Assembly: GCA_002368665.1 (NCBI GenBank)
Contig: DFEK01000003.1
Span: 1 to 64,000, forward strand
Source of the DNA: Lachnospiraceae bacterium UBA3804
GTDB taxonomy: Bacteria > Bacillota > Clostridia > Lachnospirales > Lachnospiraceae
DNA: 64,000 nt
Direction of reading: 5' to 3'
The notes beneath the pieces are model-generated. The model made no database searches. It saw nothing but the letters and a program-made list of their open reading frames with translations, and was not told where the DNA came from. This document shows, in pieces, positions 17,314-26,038 of the stretch. A program made the position numbers and the translations under genes. The first letter of the stretch is position 1. Each line of letters begins with the position of its first letter.

Positions 17314-17344
17314 CTTAAAAGGGAATTGCCTTACGGCAATCCCC
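17314..17344 (-). terminator. Rho-independent terminator after the LCP gene
   Basis: Stem GGGAATTGCC / GGCAATCCCC around the loop TTAC (17321-17344), one mismatch, followed on the minus strand by TTTTAAG. It ends the LCP transcript 57 bases after its stop. Confidence 0.8.
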
Positions 17345-17400
17345 TATATTTTAACTCTAATCTGCCGGGATTGGCAACTTTTTCCTTTTGGTCCGATTGG

Positions 17401-18501
17401 CTATCTTCCGATGTAGGGTGCCGTATCGGAGTGAATCTTCTGGCTGTAGCTTTCCACATTGGAAGAAGGAGTATATTCTACATCCGGATATAAGAAGGAA
17501 TGAAGCTCCGTTACATTGCTGGTCAGATCCACGGGAACAACGCAGCTACCCTTGTTACCGATCATACCGGTTGCAAGTCCGTCATCGAACGGGAATCCGG
17601 TCGTCTCGGAAATGTGATAAGAAGCAATATTGGTTACCTTCTCAAGAAGCTCTGCAGAAGTAAAGCTCGTTGCAACCAAAGGGAATACCTCATCCATCAA
17701 CTGGTTTAACTGTGCAGGGTTCATTCTCTGAGCTTTCTTCATAATCTGCTCAAGAACGGTTCTCTGGCGCTGTGTACGCTGGAAGTCATTTCCGATGTAA
17801 CGGATACGGCAATATGCAAGTGCCTGCTGTCCGTTTAAGGTCTGTAAACCGGAGTGTGTTACGGGTGTGTAGTCGGAAATCAGCTTATGCGGATTATCTT
17901 CCGTAGCATAGATGGAAGCCTGATAGTCATTTAAGTAACTGATTTCATTGTCATGAACATCGATTTCCACGCCGCCTACGGCATCTACGGCATTGATAAC
18001 GCCCTGGAAACCAATGGTGACGAAATCGGTGATATACAGGTCAAGGTTCATGTTTAACATGTTGATTGCCTGCTCATATCCGCCTCTTGCATATGCGGAG
18101 TTACACTTATTATAAGAATCGTTTCCTACATTCAGATAGGTATCACGATAAACGGATACTAGTTTAATATCCTTGGTTTCGTTATTGATGGAACAGATCA
18201 TGATCGTATCTGTTCTGGTAGACTTGGAAAGAGTGGTGCTGTTTGCGTTCTTATCACGAACATCCACACCAAACAATGCGATATTGGTATATTTCTTCAT
18301 ATCTTCATTGTTTTCGATATTCTCTTTAACCTCGGAGGATACTTTGATATTCTCCGAATTAAGTTCGAAGTTCTTAATACCGGTCTTTTTGTTAGTGGTC
18401 TTGATAACGAAAATCAGGGCTACGATGGCAACAGCCAAAACCAGCAACTCAACAATGAGTAAAACTATTTTCCTTTTCTTCACACGTCTCTTGGCAGACA
18501 T
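17401..18501 (-). CDS. LCP (LytR-CpsA-Psr) family protein
   Basis: Membrane-anchored phosphotransferase family that moves lipid-linked glycopolymers to peptidoglycan. The 366-residue protein has a basic N terminus, one membrane helix (about 12-34), and an exterior LCP domain with RTDTIMICSIN near 105-115 and SVYRDTYLNV near 124-133, which hold the conserved Arg and Asp residues that bind the polyprenyl pyrophosphate, plus the later ALAYCRIRY and DFQRTQRQR motifs. The ATG has GGGAGG 9 bases upstream. It has its own promoter and terminator. Its place next to WbaP and the rfb/wzm/wzt operon suggests it attaches that glycan to the wall. Confidence 0.92.
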   Translation of the reverse strand: MSAKRRVKKRKIVLLIVELLVLAVAIVALIFVIKTTNKKTGIKNFELNSENIKVSSEVKENIENNEDMKKYTNIALFGVDVRDKNANSTTLSKSTRTDTIMICSINNETKDIKLVSVYRDTYLNVGNDSYNKCNSAYARGGYEQAINMLNMNLDLYITDFVTIGFQGVINAVDAVGGVEIDVHDNEISYLNDYQASIYATEDNPHKLISDYTPVTHSGLQTLNGQQALAYCRIRYIGNDFQRTQRQRTVLEQIMKKAQRMNPAQLNQLMDEVFPLVATSFTSAELLEKVTNIASYHISETTGFPFDDGLATGMIGNKGSCVVPVDLTSNVTELHSFLYPDVEYTPSSNVESYSQKIHSDTAPYIGR

Positions 18502-18549
18502 TCGTCATTTCCTCCCAACCAAGTATCTGAAATGTACACATACGAATAC

Positions 18550-18578
18550 ATTCTACTACTGTTTTCGGAAAGTGTAAA
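18550..18578 (-). promoter_or_regulatory. Sigma-A promoter of the LCP gene
   Basis: TTTACA (complement of 18573-18578), a 17-base spacer and TAGAAT (complement of 18550-18555) on the minus strand, about 50 bases before the LCP start. It allows LCP expression apart from the long polysaccharide operon upstream, which has no visible terminator here. Confidence 0.8.
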
Positions 18579-18616
18579 GGGATAAAATATAGGCAAAAAA
18601 TCACAAATCTTTTCCG

Positions 18617-20017
18617 CTAATATGCGTTTTTATTGATAAAACCTTTAAAAATCGTCAGAAATAAAATTTTAATATCAAATCCCAATGTCCAGTTCTCAAT
18701 ATAGTAGATATCGTAGTCAATTCGCTTGCGAATGGACGTATCTCCGCGGTATCCGTTCACCTGTGCCCAGCCGGTAAGACCCGGACGAACCTGGTGTTTG
18801 ATCATGTAACGGGGAATCTCCTCTTTAAACTTTTCAACCCACTGCGGACGTTCCGGTCTGGGGCCGACCAGGGACATATCTCCTTTTAATATGTTGAAAA
18901 ACTGCGGAATCTCATCCAGACTGGTCCGGCGGAGGAATTTGCCGATTTTCGTAACTCTCTCGTCATCCTTGACCGTCCACGCCTTGGCCTCATCCGCCTC
19001 GGTCTGCATCCGCATCGTACGGAATTTGTACATTTCAAACTCTTTGTTATGTAAACCGACTCTCGTTTGTTTAAAAATGACTTTTCCCTTGTCCTGTGCT
19101 TTAATCGCAATAGCCGAGAAAAGCATAACCGGGGAAAAGACCACAATCGCCACCAGCGAACCGAAAATATCCACGATACGCTTTAAAACCCAGTTTCCGG
19201 TATTGGTCAGGGGCACTCTTCGTATATTGATCACGGGAAGCCCCATCAGATCCTCCGTATACGGTCTGGAAGGGATCACGGAATTATAATCGGGAATAAA
19301 TTTCGTATGTACGCCGAATTTCTCGCATTTGTTAACAACCTCTTCCAAATAGTCATAGTCCGCCAGGGAAAGTGTAATGGCGATCTCGTCCATTTTATTC
19401 TCCGGAAGGATAATATCCAGATTTCCGATGGTTCCGAGAACTTTAATACCCCTGTAAACCGTTCCCGCGGGGATGGTATTGTCCAGAATACCGCAAACCA
19501 TATAGCCCCATTCGGGATTTGCAAGGATACGGTCAATATACTGCTCTGTCGCTCTGGAGTAACCGACCAGAAGGATATGCTTTAAATTATAGCCCTTTTT
19601 ACGGAAAGTACGCAGGATTCCGCGCACAATCCGGCGCATCAGGATCATCAGGAACGAATTGATTCCCGCAAAGATCATAATCATCGAACGGGAAAAGTTC
19701 GGCTGATTGACGATATAGAGTGCCACGAAGAAGGTGATCAGTCCAATAATATTGGCTCTGATAACGTCGACACCCTCTCTCCAGGCGGAGGAATTTCTCT
19801 TCGAACGGTACAGATTCATCATATAATAGACGATCAGATAGCCGGGAACAATGAAATAGAGCGCGGCAAAATAGGTCTCCATCGGCAATACGCCGGTTTC
19901 CGCATCTCCGAACAGGATAATACGGATAAACCACGCCGCAATATAGGAAACAAGCGTAATCAGCGCGTCAAAAACGACGTGAAGACGATTAAAATGTGCC
20001 TGATTGTCCTTAATCAA
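18617..20017 (-). CDS. Undecaprenyl-phosphate sugar-1-phosphate transferase (WbaP/EpsE family)
   Basis: Starts lipid-linked glycan synthesis by moving a sugar phosphate from a nucleotide sugar to undecaprenyl phosphate. The 466-residue protein has about five membrane helices: four in the first 130 residues and one near 270-295. A nucleotide-binding-like domain (about 140-240) with HILLVGYSRATEQ lies between them. The catalytic C-terminal domain has KFRTM, SLDEIPQFFN, KGDMSLVGPRPERP and RPGLTGWAQVNGYRG. This is the polyisoprenyl-phosphate hexose-1-P transferase signature; the sugar (Glc, Gal or other) cannot be read. The start is TTG with GGGAGA about 9 bases upstream. It is the last gene of the operon from nagB. 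Confidence 0.93.
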   Translation of the reverse strand: MIKDNQAHFNRLHVVFDALITLVSYIAAWFIRIILFGDAETGVLPMETYFAALYFIVPGYLIVYYMMNLYRSKRNSSAWREGVDVIRANIIGLITFFVALYIVNQPNFSRSMIMIFAGINSFLMILMRRIVRGILRTFRKKGYNLKHILLVGYSRATEQYIDRILANPEWGYMVCGILDNTIPAGTVYRGIKVLGTIGNLDIILPENKMDEIAITLSLADYDYLEEVVNKCEKFGVHTKFIPDYNSVIPSRPYTEDLMGLPVINIRRVPLTNTGNWVLKRIVDIFGSLVAIVVFSPVMLFSAIAIKAQDKGKVIFKQTRVGLHNKEFEMYKFRTMRMQTEADEAKAWTVKDDERVTKIGKFLRRTSLDEIPQFFNILKGDMSLVGPRPERPQWVEKFKEEIPRYMIKHQVRPGLTGWAQVNGYRGDTSIRKRIDYDIYYIENWTLGFDIKILFLTIFKGFINKNAY

Positions 20018-20034
20018 CGTTCTTCTCCCTCAAC

Positions 20035-21006
20035 TTAGAAATTAAACATTCTCCTGAAAGTTCCCACGATCATCTCCCACTGGATTTCAAAGGAGCGGGA
20101 CATCATCTTTGGGGTAAAATTCACTCTTTTCGCCATGGCATCCGAGGTCTTGATCAGTTCCTTCCCTTCCTTAATGCCTTCGTTATATGCCTTAAGAAGG
20201 TCTTTCTTTGCAAAATAGGAGCGCTTGATGGCTCTTCCGAGCCACATGGCCGGTGCATTGATAAACCTCTGCCACGGCAATTGATTCTTATATGCCAGAT
20301 AAATGGTATTTCTGGCGGAAAGTCGTACCTTAAACTCATTATGCTGCGATCCGGAAGTCGCACTTCCCGCATGATAGCAGATGGCAATGGGCTCATAGAA
20401 ATTATAAAAGCCATGGAGTTTCGCCCTGTATCCGATATCGATATCCTCCAGATAGCAGAAATGAAGTTCATCGAACAGACCGAACAGTTCGAATCCCTCC
20501 CTGCGGTAAATCGCAGCACCCGCACAGGCTGCAAAAACATTGCTTCGGAAAATAAAATCCGCCACGCTTCGTCCTTTGCCCCTTGCAAATGCCCATCCGA
20601 GCGTACAATAGAAATCTCCCGCATCATCGATCAGCGTCTGGTTATACATGTTGACGAGTTTCGCCTGCACAGAAAAACAGCTGGGCCTGGGATCGATTGC
20701 CTTATACAGTTTTTCCACAAAATCACTGGCCACGGTCGTGTCGTTATTCAGCAGAATGATATACGGAGAACGCGTTGCCTTAATTCCGTCGTTAACAGCC
20801 GCGGCAAAACCGCCGTTCGTGGAACGCTCAATCAGCCTGGTCCTCGGATAGGAGTATACAAGATCAGCAATGCTTCCTTCCGTCGAAGCATCGTCCACAA
20901 CGCAGACATCAAAATCGGTCATGGTCTGGTTCTGCAAAGAATCCAGACAGCCTTTTAAATAACCGCTGCCGTTATAATTTGGAATAACAATGGAAACCGC
21001 TGACAA
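20035..21006 (-). CDS. Family 2 glycosyltransferase
   Basis: A 323-residue GT-A enzyme starting SAVSIVIPNYNG at a TTG with GAGGA about 8 bases upstream. The nucleotide-binding VVDDAST, the metal-binding site in ILLNNDTTV near residues 84-92 and the late FCYLEDIDIGYR near 182-193 are all present, as in rhamnosyl- and galactosyltransferases of surface glycans. No membrane segment, so it works at the inner face of the membrane. It lies four bases from the preceding GT2 gene (stop at 21010) and 17 bases before the WbaP gene. The sugar is unknown. Confidence 0.88.
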   Translation of the reverse strand: MSAVSIVIPNYNGSGYLKGCLDSLQNQTMTDFDVCVVDDASTEGSIADLVYSYPRTRLIERSTNGGFAAAVNDGIKATRSPYIILLNNDTTVASDFVEKLYKAIDPRPSCFSVQAKLVNMYNQTLIDDAGDFYCTLGWAFARGKGRSVADFIFRSNVFAACAGAAIYRREGFELFGLFDELHFCYLEDIDIGYRAKLHGFYNFYEPIAICYHAGSATSGSQHNEFKVRLSARNTIYLAYKNQLPWQRFINAPAMWLGRAIKRSYFAKKDLLKAYNEGIKEGKELIKTSDAMAKRVNFTPKMMSRSFEIQWEMIVGTFRRMFNF

Positions 21007-21009
21007 GTC

Positions 21010-22287
21010 TTATCCTCTTTTCTGTGTAGGTTCGTACAGGATGATATATCCCATTTCTTTTAATTTCTCACAAAACAGAATGCTCTTGGTTATCGCATCC
21101 TGTGCTTTTACTTTCTTCGGATCCCCGACAATGTTATGAAACATTTCCTGAAGCTGCGGTCTTACAATCATGTTTCGGACATCTCCCGCGGGAATCTCCT
21201 GCTGAAGTGCCGCACGATGAAGATAGCCGGTATAGCCCTTCGGCAGATTCTTGTAATACAGTGTTCCGTCCGCTTTCATCGCGCCTCCGCTGATCCGTCC
21301 GAAAGTATAAAGCGGTCCGCATACGGCTCCGACCTCGGGACGGTTGGCGAACACATCAGGATAATAATACAAATGATAAAATCCAAGATGCGGTGTCGGA
21401 TCAACGACCACTTCCCATTTCTTTTTCCTGCAAAAGTCCTCAATGGCCTTTTTCCCGTTATCATACGCATACCGTTTTGCCTCGGTATTGACGGATGTGG
21501 AACCTTCGTACGTTCTCCAGTGATACAGAATACGGGGAATATGAACCACTTCCTCGTTATGTTCGAGCGCATGGGCTGTAGCCCGTAAAATCAAATCATA
21601 GTCCTGACTTCCGTCATATTCCGGCCGGAAACGCAATTCTTTCATTAAATCCGCGCGCATCACCAGAAAATGGCAAATATAATTGTTCGTAAGCAGCAGA
21701 TCCAAATTCAGCTTCTTTTTCCGGTTCGACTCGAAGAAAGTGTGCATCTTCTCGTCCGCTTTATCTTCATCCGTATAAAGGAATGCCGGAGAACTCTTGA
21801 TAATTGCCTTTGCCACATAATAAAGGCAATCTCTGGTCAGCACGTCATCATGATCCAAAAGACCGATATAATCTCCCGTAGCCGCTTTTAGCGCCTCGTT
21901 GGTATTATTGGAGATCCCCCTGTTCGCAGGCAGTTCCAGATAACGGATTCTCTCATCCTCAATTACTAAGTTTGAGAGTTTCTTTTCGTCGGAAGCATCC
22001 GCAATGATCAGCTCCCAATTGGTATAAGTCTGCCGTAACATGCAGTCGATCAGCTCAATGAAGTACTTTTCATTTGTTTCGTATGCAGGTACAAGCACGC
22101 TGATCTTAGGCGCTTCTCCGAGATCCGTTTCAAACTGTTTCACCAATTCTTCACCCGGAGCTTCCTTGTAAGCAAACTCTGGATTTTCCTTGGTGAAAAT
22201 TCTCTCGGTCACGGCAACCGCCGTTTTGCGGAAGCCGTTCCTGTTATAATATCGTTTGGTCTGATTCAGACGTTCTTTTAATCCCAT
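21010..22287 (-). CDS. Family 2 glycosyltransferase
   Basis: A 425-residue protein with about 60 extra residues before the GT-A core (KISVLVPAYETN). The core shows IIADASD, GISNNTNEAL and the metal site LLDHDDVL near residue 143, with a late DGSQDYDLILR motif. The last 100 residues (from about 320) form a separate all-beta or mixed part with AVCGPLYTFGRISGG. It closely parallels the first domain of the 651-residue protein at 24062-26017 in motif order (DHDD, then SQDYD/SQDHD), suggesting duplication. The gene sits after the phosphoglucomutase in the same operon. Substrates unknown. Confidence 0.87.
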   Translation of the reverse strand: MGLKERLNQTKRYYNRNGFRKTAVAVTERIFTKENPEFAYKEAPGEELVKQFETDLGEAPKISVLVPAYETNEKYFIELIDCMLRQTYTNWELIIADASDEKKLSNLVIEDERIRYLELPANRGISNNTNEALKAATGDYIGLLDHDDVLTRDCLYYVAKAIIKSSPAFLYTDEDKADEKMHTFFESNRKKKLNLDLLLTNNYICHFLVMRADLMKELRFRPEYDGSQDYDLILRATAHALEHNEEVVHIPRILYHWRTYEGSTSVNTEAKRYAYDNGKKAIEDFCRKKKWEVVVDPTPHLGFYHLYYYPDVFANRPEVGAVCGPLYTFGRISGGAMKADGTLYYKNLPKGYTGYLHRAALQQEIPAGDVRNMIVRPQLQEMFHNIVGDPKKVKAQDAITKSILFCEKLKEMGYIILYEPTQKRG

Positions 22288-22326
22288 AAGTATCCCCGTT
22301 CCCCTTTACGGTCTGACTTACATTCC

Positions 22327-24048
22327 TTAAATCATGCTCTTTAATGCGTCGGTTAATGCGTTCAGTTTTTCTTCCGCATCCTTAAGAGAGTTTCCTTTTA
22401 CTCCCATATAAAACTTGATCTTCGGCTCGGTTCCGGAAGGACGTGCGCAACACCAGGAATCCTCGGTAAGATCAAAGTAAAGTACATTGGAAGTCGGAAG
22501 ACCGGTCTTACCTTCGGTGTTTGTTTCATAGTTAATCACATAATCCTTCTTGTAATCCCTGAATTCACGTACTTTCCATACACCGAATTCCTTCGGAGGA
22601 TTGGTACGCAGTTTCTCCATCATGGCAGCAATTTCTTCCAAACCTTCTTTGCCCTTCTTGGTGATGGCATACTGGGTTTCCTTGTAGTAGCCGTATTTCT
22701 CGTATACTTCAATCATCATATCCCAAAGGGTGATGCCCTGCTTCTTGCAGTAGGAAGCGACTTCGCTTAAGCACATAACGGCTACGATGGCATCCTTGTC
22801 TCTTGCATGCGTTCCCGCAAGACATCCGTAGGACTCTTCCAGACCGAATACATAATTGTTGCAACCGGTCTGCTCGAAGATTTTGATCTGCTCTCCGATA
22901 TATTTAAATCCGGTCAGGGTTTCAATTTCCTTTACGCCGTAATTTGCGGTAATTGCTTTTGCCAGATTGGTGGTTACGATGGTAGTTACCAATGCGGGAT
23001 TCTCCGGCATGGTTCCGTTTAAGGTTCTCTCCCTTAAAATGTATTCACAGATCAACATACCTGACATATTACCGGTGAACGGAACATACTCTCCGCTCTT
23101 CGTATCCAGTGCATAGATACCGAGTCTGTCCGCATCCGGATCCGTTGCCATAACGATATCCGCACCGACTTCCTTCGCAAGTTTCAATGCAAGCGTAAAT
23201 GCCTTCGGATCTTCCGGATTGGGATAATCCAATGTTGTAAAATCGGGATCCGGAAGTTCCTGCTCGGGAACCACATATACATTCTCGAAACCGAGTTCGG
23301 AAAGAACGCGGCGAACGGGAACATTACCGGTTCCGTGGAACGGTGTATATACAATCTTGATATCTTTGGCAACTTCCTTAATTATCTCGGGATGGATGAT
23401 CTGCTTCTTTAATTCCACCATGTACAGGTCGTCGATTTCCTTGCCGATTACATTGTAAAGACCCTTTGCGATCGCATCGTTCTTATCCATGGTCTTAACG
23501 GTATGGTAATCGGTAATCGCGTTGACTTCACCGATGATGTTTACATCGTGAGGAGGAGTAACCTGTGCGCCGTCCTCCCAATAAACCTTGTATCCGTTGT
23601 ATTCGGGCGGGTTGTGGCTTGCCGTAACCACAATACCTGCGATACATTTCAGTGTACGAAGCGCGAAGGAAAGCTCCGGAGTGGGACGAAGTGCATCAAA
23701 AACATATGCCTTGATTCCGTTTGCAGCAAGGCAAAGCGCTGCTTCATCCGCGAATTCGGGAGACATTCTTCTGGAGTCGTATGCAATGGCAACGCCCTTA
23801 TCCTGTCCGTTATTCTTAACAATATAATTTGCCAGTCCCTGGGAAGCCTTTCTTACAGTGTAGATATTCATGCGGTTTGTTCCCGCACCGATCACACCAC
23901 GGAGTCCGCCGGTACCGAATTCCAGATCCTTGTAGAAGCGGTCCTCTACTTCCTTCTCATCGTTGCGAATGGCCAGTAACTCCTCCTTGGTCTTCGCATC
24001 GAAATAATCATCCGCAAGCCAAAAATCAAACTGTTCTTTGTAGTTCAT
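22327..24048 (-). CDS. Phosphoglucomutase/phosphomannomutase (PgcA-like)
   Basis: Interconverts hexose 6-phosphate and hexose 1-phosphate, here probably making Glc-1-P for rfbA and perhaps Man-1-P for manC. The 573-residue alpha-D-phosphohexomutase has the active serine in VVTASHNPPEYNG near residues 140-152, the metal loop TDPDADRLG near 304-312, the sugar loop GLEESYG near 405 and the phosphate loop RPSGTEPKIK near 540. The length fits the long PgcA type of Firmicutes rather than the shorter bacterial PMM/PGM. No separate phosphomannomutase gene occurs in the window, so dual use is a fair inference. Confidence 0.92.
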   Translation of the reverse strand: MNYKEQFDFWLADDYFDAKTKEELLAIRNDEKEVEDRFYKDLEFGTGGLRGVIGAGTNRMNIYTVRKASQGLANYIVKNNGQDKGVAIAYDSRRMSPEFADEAALCLAANGIKAYVFDALRPTPELSFALRTLKCIAGIVVTASHNPPEYNGYKVYWEDGAQVTPPHDVNIIGEVNAITDYHTVKTMDKNDAIAKGLYNVIGKEIDDLYMVELKKQIIHPEIIKEVAKDIKIVYTPFHGTGNVPVRRVLSELGFENVYVVPEQELPDPDFTTLDYPNPEDPKAFTLALKLAKEVGADIVMATDPDADRLGIYALDTKSGEYVPFTGNMSGMLICEYILRERTLNGTMPENPALVTTIVTTNLAKAITANYGVKEIETLTGFKYIGEQIKIFEQTGCNNYVFGLEESYGCLAGTHARDKDAIVAVMCLSEVASYCKKQGITLWDMMIEVYEKYGYYKETQYAITKKGKEGLEEIAAMMEKLRTNPPKEFGVWKVREFRDYKKDYVINYETNTEGKTGLPTSNVLYFDLTEDSWCCARPSGTEPKIKFYMGVKGNSLKDAEEKLNALTDALKSMI

Positions 24049-24061
24049 AATGTATCTCCTT

Positions 24062-26017
24062 TCAATCTTTCACTACTTTAAGCGTATAATCCAGATATTT
24101 CAAACTGAAATTCGGATTGTAATACGGGTCTCCCTTGGCGATTTCCTTCTCCCATTTGGTTTGGAAGGCTTTGTTCTCCTTCTGAAGAATATTCTTTCCT
24201 GCTTCATCCGTATCGGCGGGCGCATAGGGAATTTCCTCCACATATGCTTCCGCAAACGGTGTAAAGACATTCAGTTTCTTTTGTGCACGAAGTTTCATGC
24301 ACAGATCCGCATCATAGTAGAAGCGTTCGAAGTTTTCGTCGAATCCTCCCACCTTCTCCCAATCTACAGTTTTTACCATCATCGCATTTCCCGATACGGC
24401 GCTCATGTTCTGCGCATAGCACAGTCTTCCCATGTATCCTATATGCGTATATTCACAGCCGTAATGCACATGTCCCACGGTACCATAGTCCCCGAGACCC
24501 AAGATCAGTCCGGCATGCTGGATCTTTTTATCCGCGAAAAGATATTTGCCGCCTACCGCTCCGATATCATCTCTTTGCGCATACATCAGAAGTTCTTCCG
24601 CAAAATCCGATGAAATCAGTTTGATTCCGGGTTTTAAGAAGAGCAAATACTCGCCCGCTGCCGCTTTGGCGCCTTCGTTAAAAAGTGCCGGAATACTGTG
24701 TTTCTCACTTGCCGTGATCACTTTGACGAACGGAAGATCCGCATGTTTTTCCTTCATGGCTGCGGCTTCGGTTTCGTCCTCCGCCACAAGGATAAGTTCG
24801 GCAACCTCCTCGTCCGTTTTACCTACGGAATCCAGGGTATCCAGATAAGAGGTATCTTTCTTCGGAACGGGAAGGATATAGGATACTTTCCCCTCCGTCG
24901 TAATCTCGTATTGCAGACGAAAAATCGTCTCAAACGCTCTCGTACTGGTAATAATCGTATTGTAAATGCCAAACTGGTTTAAATGATCATCCACAGCTCT
25001 TTTCGCCGCATCCACGGCATAGAATTTGGCATTGATATCGCTCGCAACACTGCCGGCATGTGCTCTCCAGTAATAAAGAATCTTCGGAACATGCACAACA
25101 TTCTTGGCAAGAGACGTAAGACGAAGGATCATATCATGGTCCTGGCTGCCGTCAAACGCCGTACGAAAAAGCTCCGTCTCCGAAAGCAGTTCGCGTTTGA
25201 ACAAGCTGAAATGACAGATGTAATTATTTGCGCGAAGAGTATCCAGTGCATAGTCCGGCTTAAAATGCAGGGTAATCATATCGTTGATGGAGTCCCCCTT
25301 AAATGTTGCCTCATCACAATAGACATAATCCGCATTCTGTTCGTCAATTGCCTTTCGATACTCATAAAATGCGGACGGATGCAGAATATCATCATGGTCG
25401 AACAATCCGATATAATCTCCCGTAGCCATGCGAAAACATGCATTGGTGTTACCGGAAATCCCTTCGTTTTTATCAAGTTTCTGATATCGTATCCGTTCAT
25501 CGTCGGCCGCGTATTTTGCACAGATTTCTCCGACATACGCATGCTCCTGATCGGATCCGTCCGCAAGACAGAGTTCCCAGTCTTTGTAAGTCTGGGTACG
25601 CACGGAATCAATCATGTCGCGTAAGAATTTCTCGGGTGTGTTATAAAGGGGAACCAGCACGGAAAACGTAATCTTCGTTTCATACCGTGTATCCTCTTCT
25701 TCTTTCCTTTTGGCCTCGTCGGGGAAGGAGTTCGTACCCAGGATCACATATGCCTTCTTTAAGCGTCTTTTATACTCCGCCTTGGACATAATGTTCTTGG
25801 GGGTTTTGTAGTAGCTTAAACGTACAAAACCGGCGCGTACCACGCGAAGCGGCTTGGCCATTTTCCAGGCAAAGCTGTTTTTGATCTTGGATAAGTTTTC
25901 CTCCGTCTCTGCCTTGGAAGCTTCGGTTATGGCAAGTTTGGAAGAAAGCTCTCTGTTTTCCTGTTTTAATTTTCTTACCTGCTCTTTTAAATACTGCAGT
26001 TCTTCTTTTTCATTCAT
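24062..26017 (-). CDS. Two-domain family 2 glycosyltransferase, second domain degenerate
   Basis: A 651-residue cytoplasmic protein. Residues 1-48 are a likely coiled coil (EELQYLKEQVRKLKQENREL type). The first GT-A domain (about 115-350) is complete, with VLVPLYN, GISGNTNA, the metal site FDHDDIL (206-212) and DGSQDHDMILR. The second (about 375-620) keeps the fold marks ALFNEGAKAAAGEYLLFL, VSGNAMMV and FDENFERFYYDADL, but the position of the usual NDD/NND metal triplet reads KPG (462-464). The second domain may thus bind acceptor rather than donor. It is part of the operon between two other GT2 genes. Confidence 0.85.
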   Translation of the reverse strand: MNEKEELQYLKEQVRKLKQENRELSSKLAITEASKAETEENLSKIKNSFAWKMAKPLRVVRAGFVRLSYYKTPKNIMSKAEYKRRLKKAYVILGTNSFPDEAKRKEEEDTRYETKITFSVLVPLYNTPEKFLRDMIDSVRTQTYKDWELCLADGSDQEHAYVGEICAKYAADDERIRYQKLDKNEGISGNTNACFRMATGDYIGLFDHDDILHPSAFYEYRKAIDEQNADYVYCDEATFKGDSINDMITLHFKPDYALDTLRANNYICHFSLFKRELLSETELFRTAFDGSQDHDMILRLTSLAKNVVHVPKILYYWRAHAGSVASDINAKFYAVDAAKRAVDDHLNQFGIYNTIITSTRAFETIFRLQYEITTEGKVSYILPVPKKDTSYLDTLDSVGKTDEEVAELILVAEDETEAAAMKEKHADLPFVKVITASEKHSIPALFNEGAKAAAGEYLLFLKPGIKLISSDFAEELLMYAQRDDIGAVGGKYLFADKKIQHAGLILGLGDYGTVGHVHYGCEYTHIGYMGRLCYAQNMSAVSGNAMMVKTVDWEKVGGFDENFERFYYDADLCMKLRAQKKLNVFTPFAEAYVEEIPYAPADTDEAGKNILQKENKAFQTKWEKEIAKGDPYYNPNFSLKYLDYTLKVVKD

Positions 26018-26038
26018 CGAAATCGTCTTTCCGTCTTT

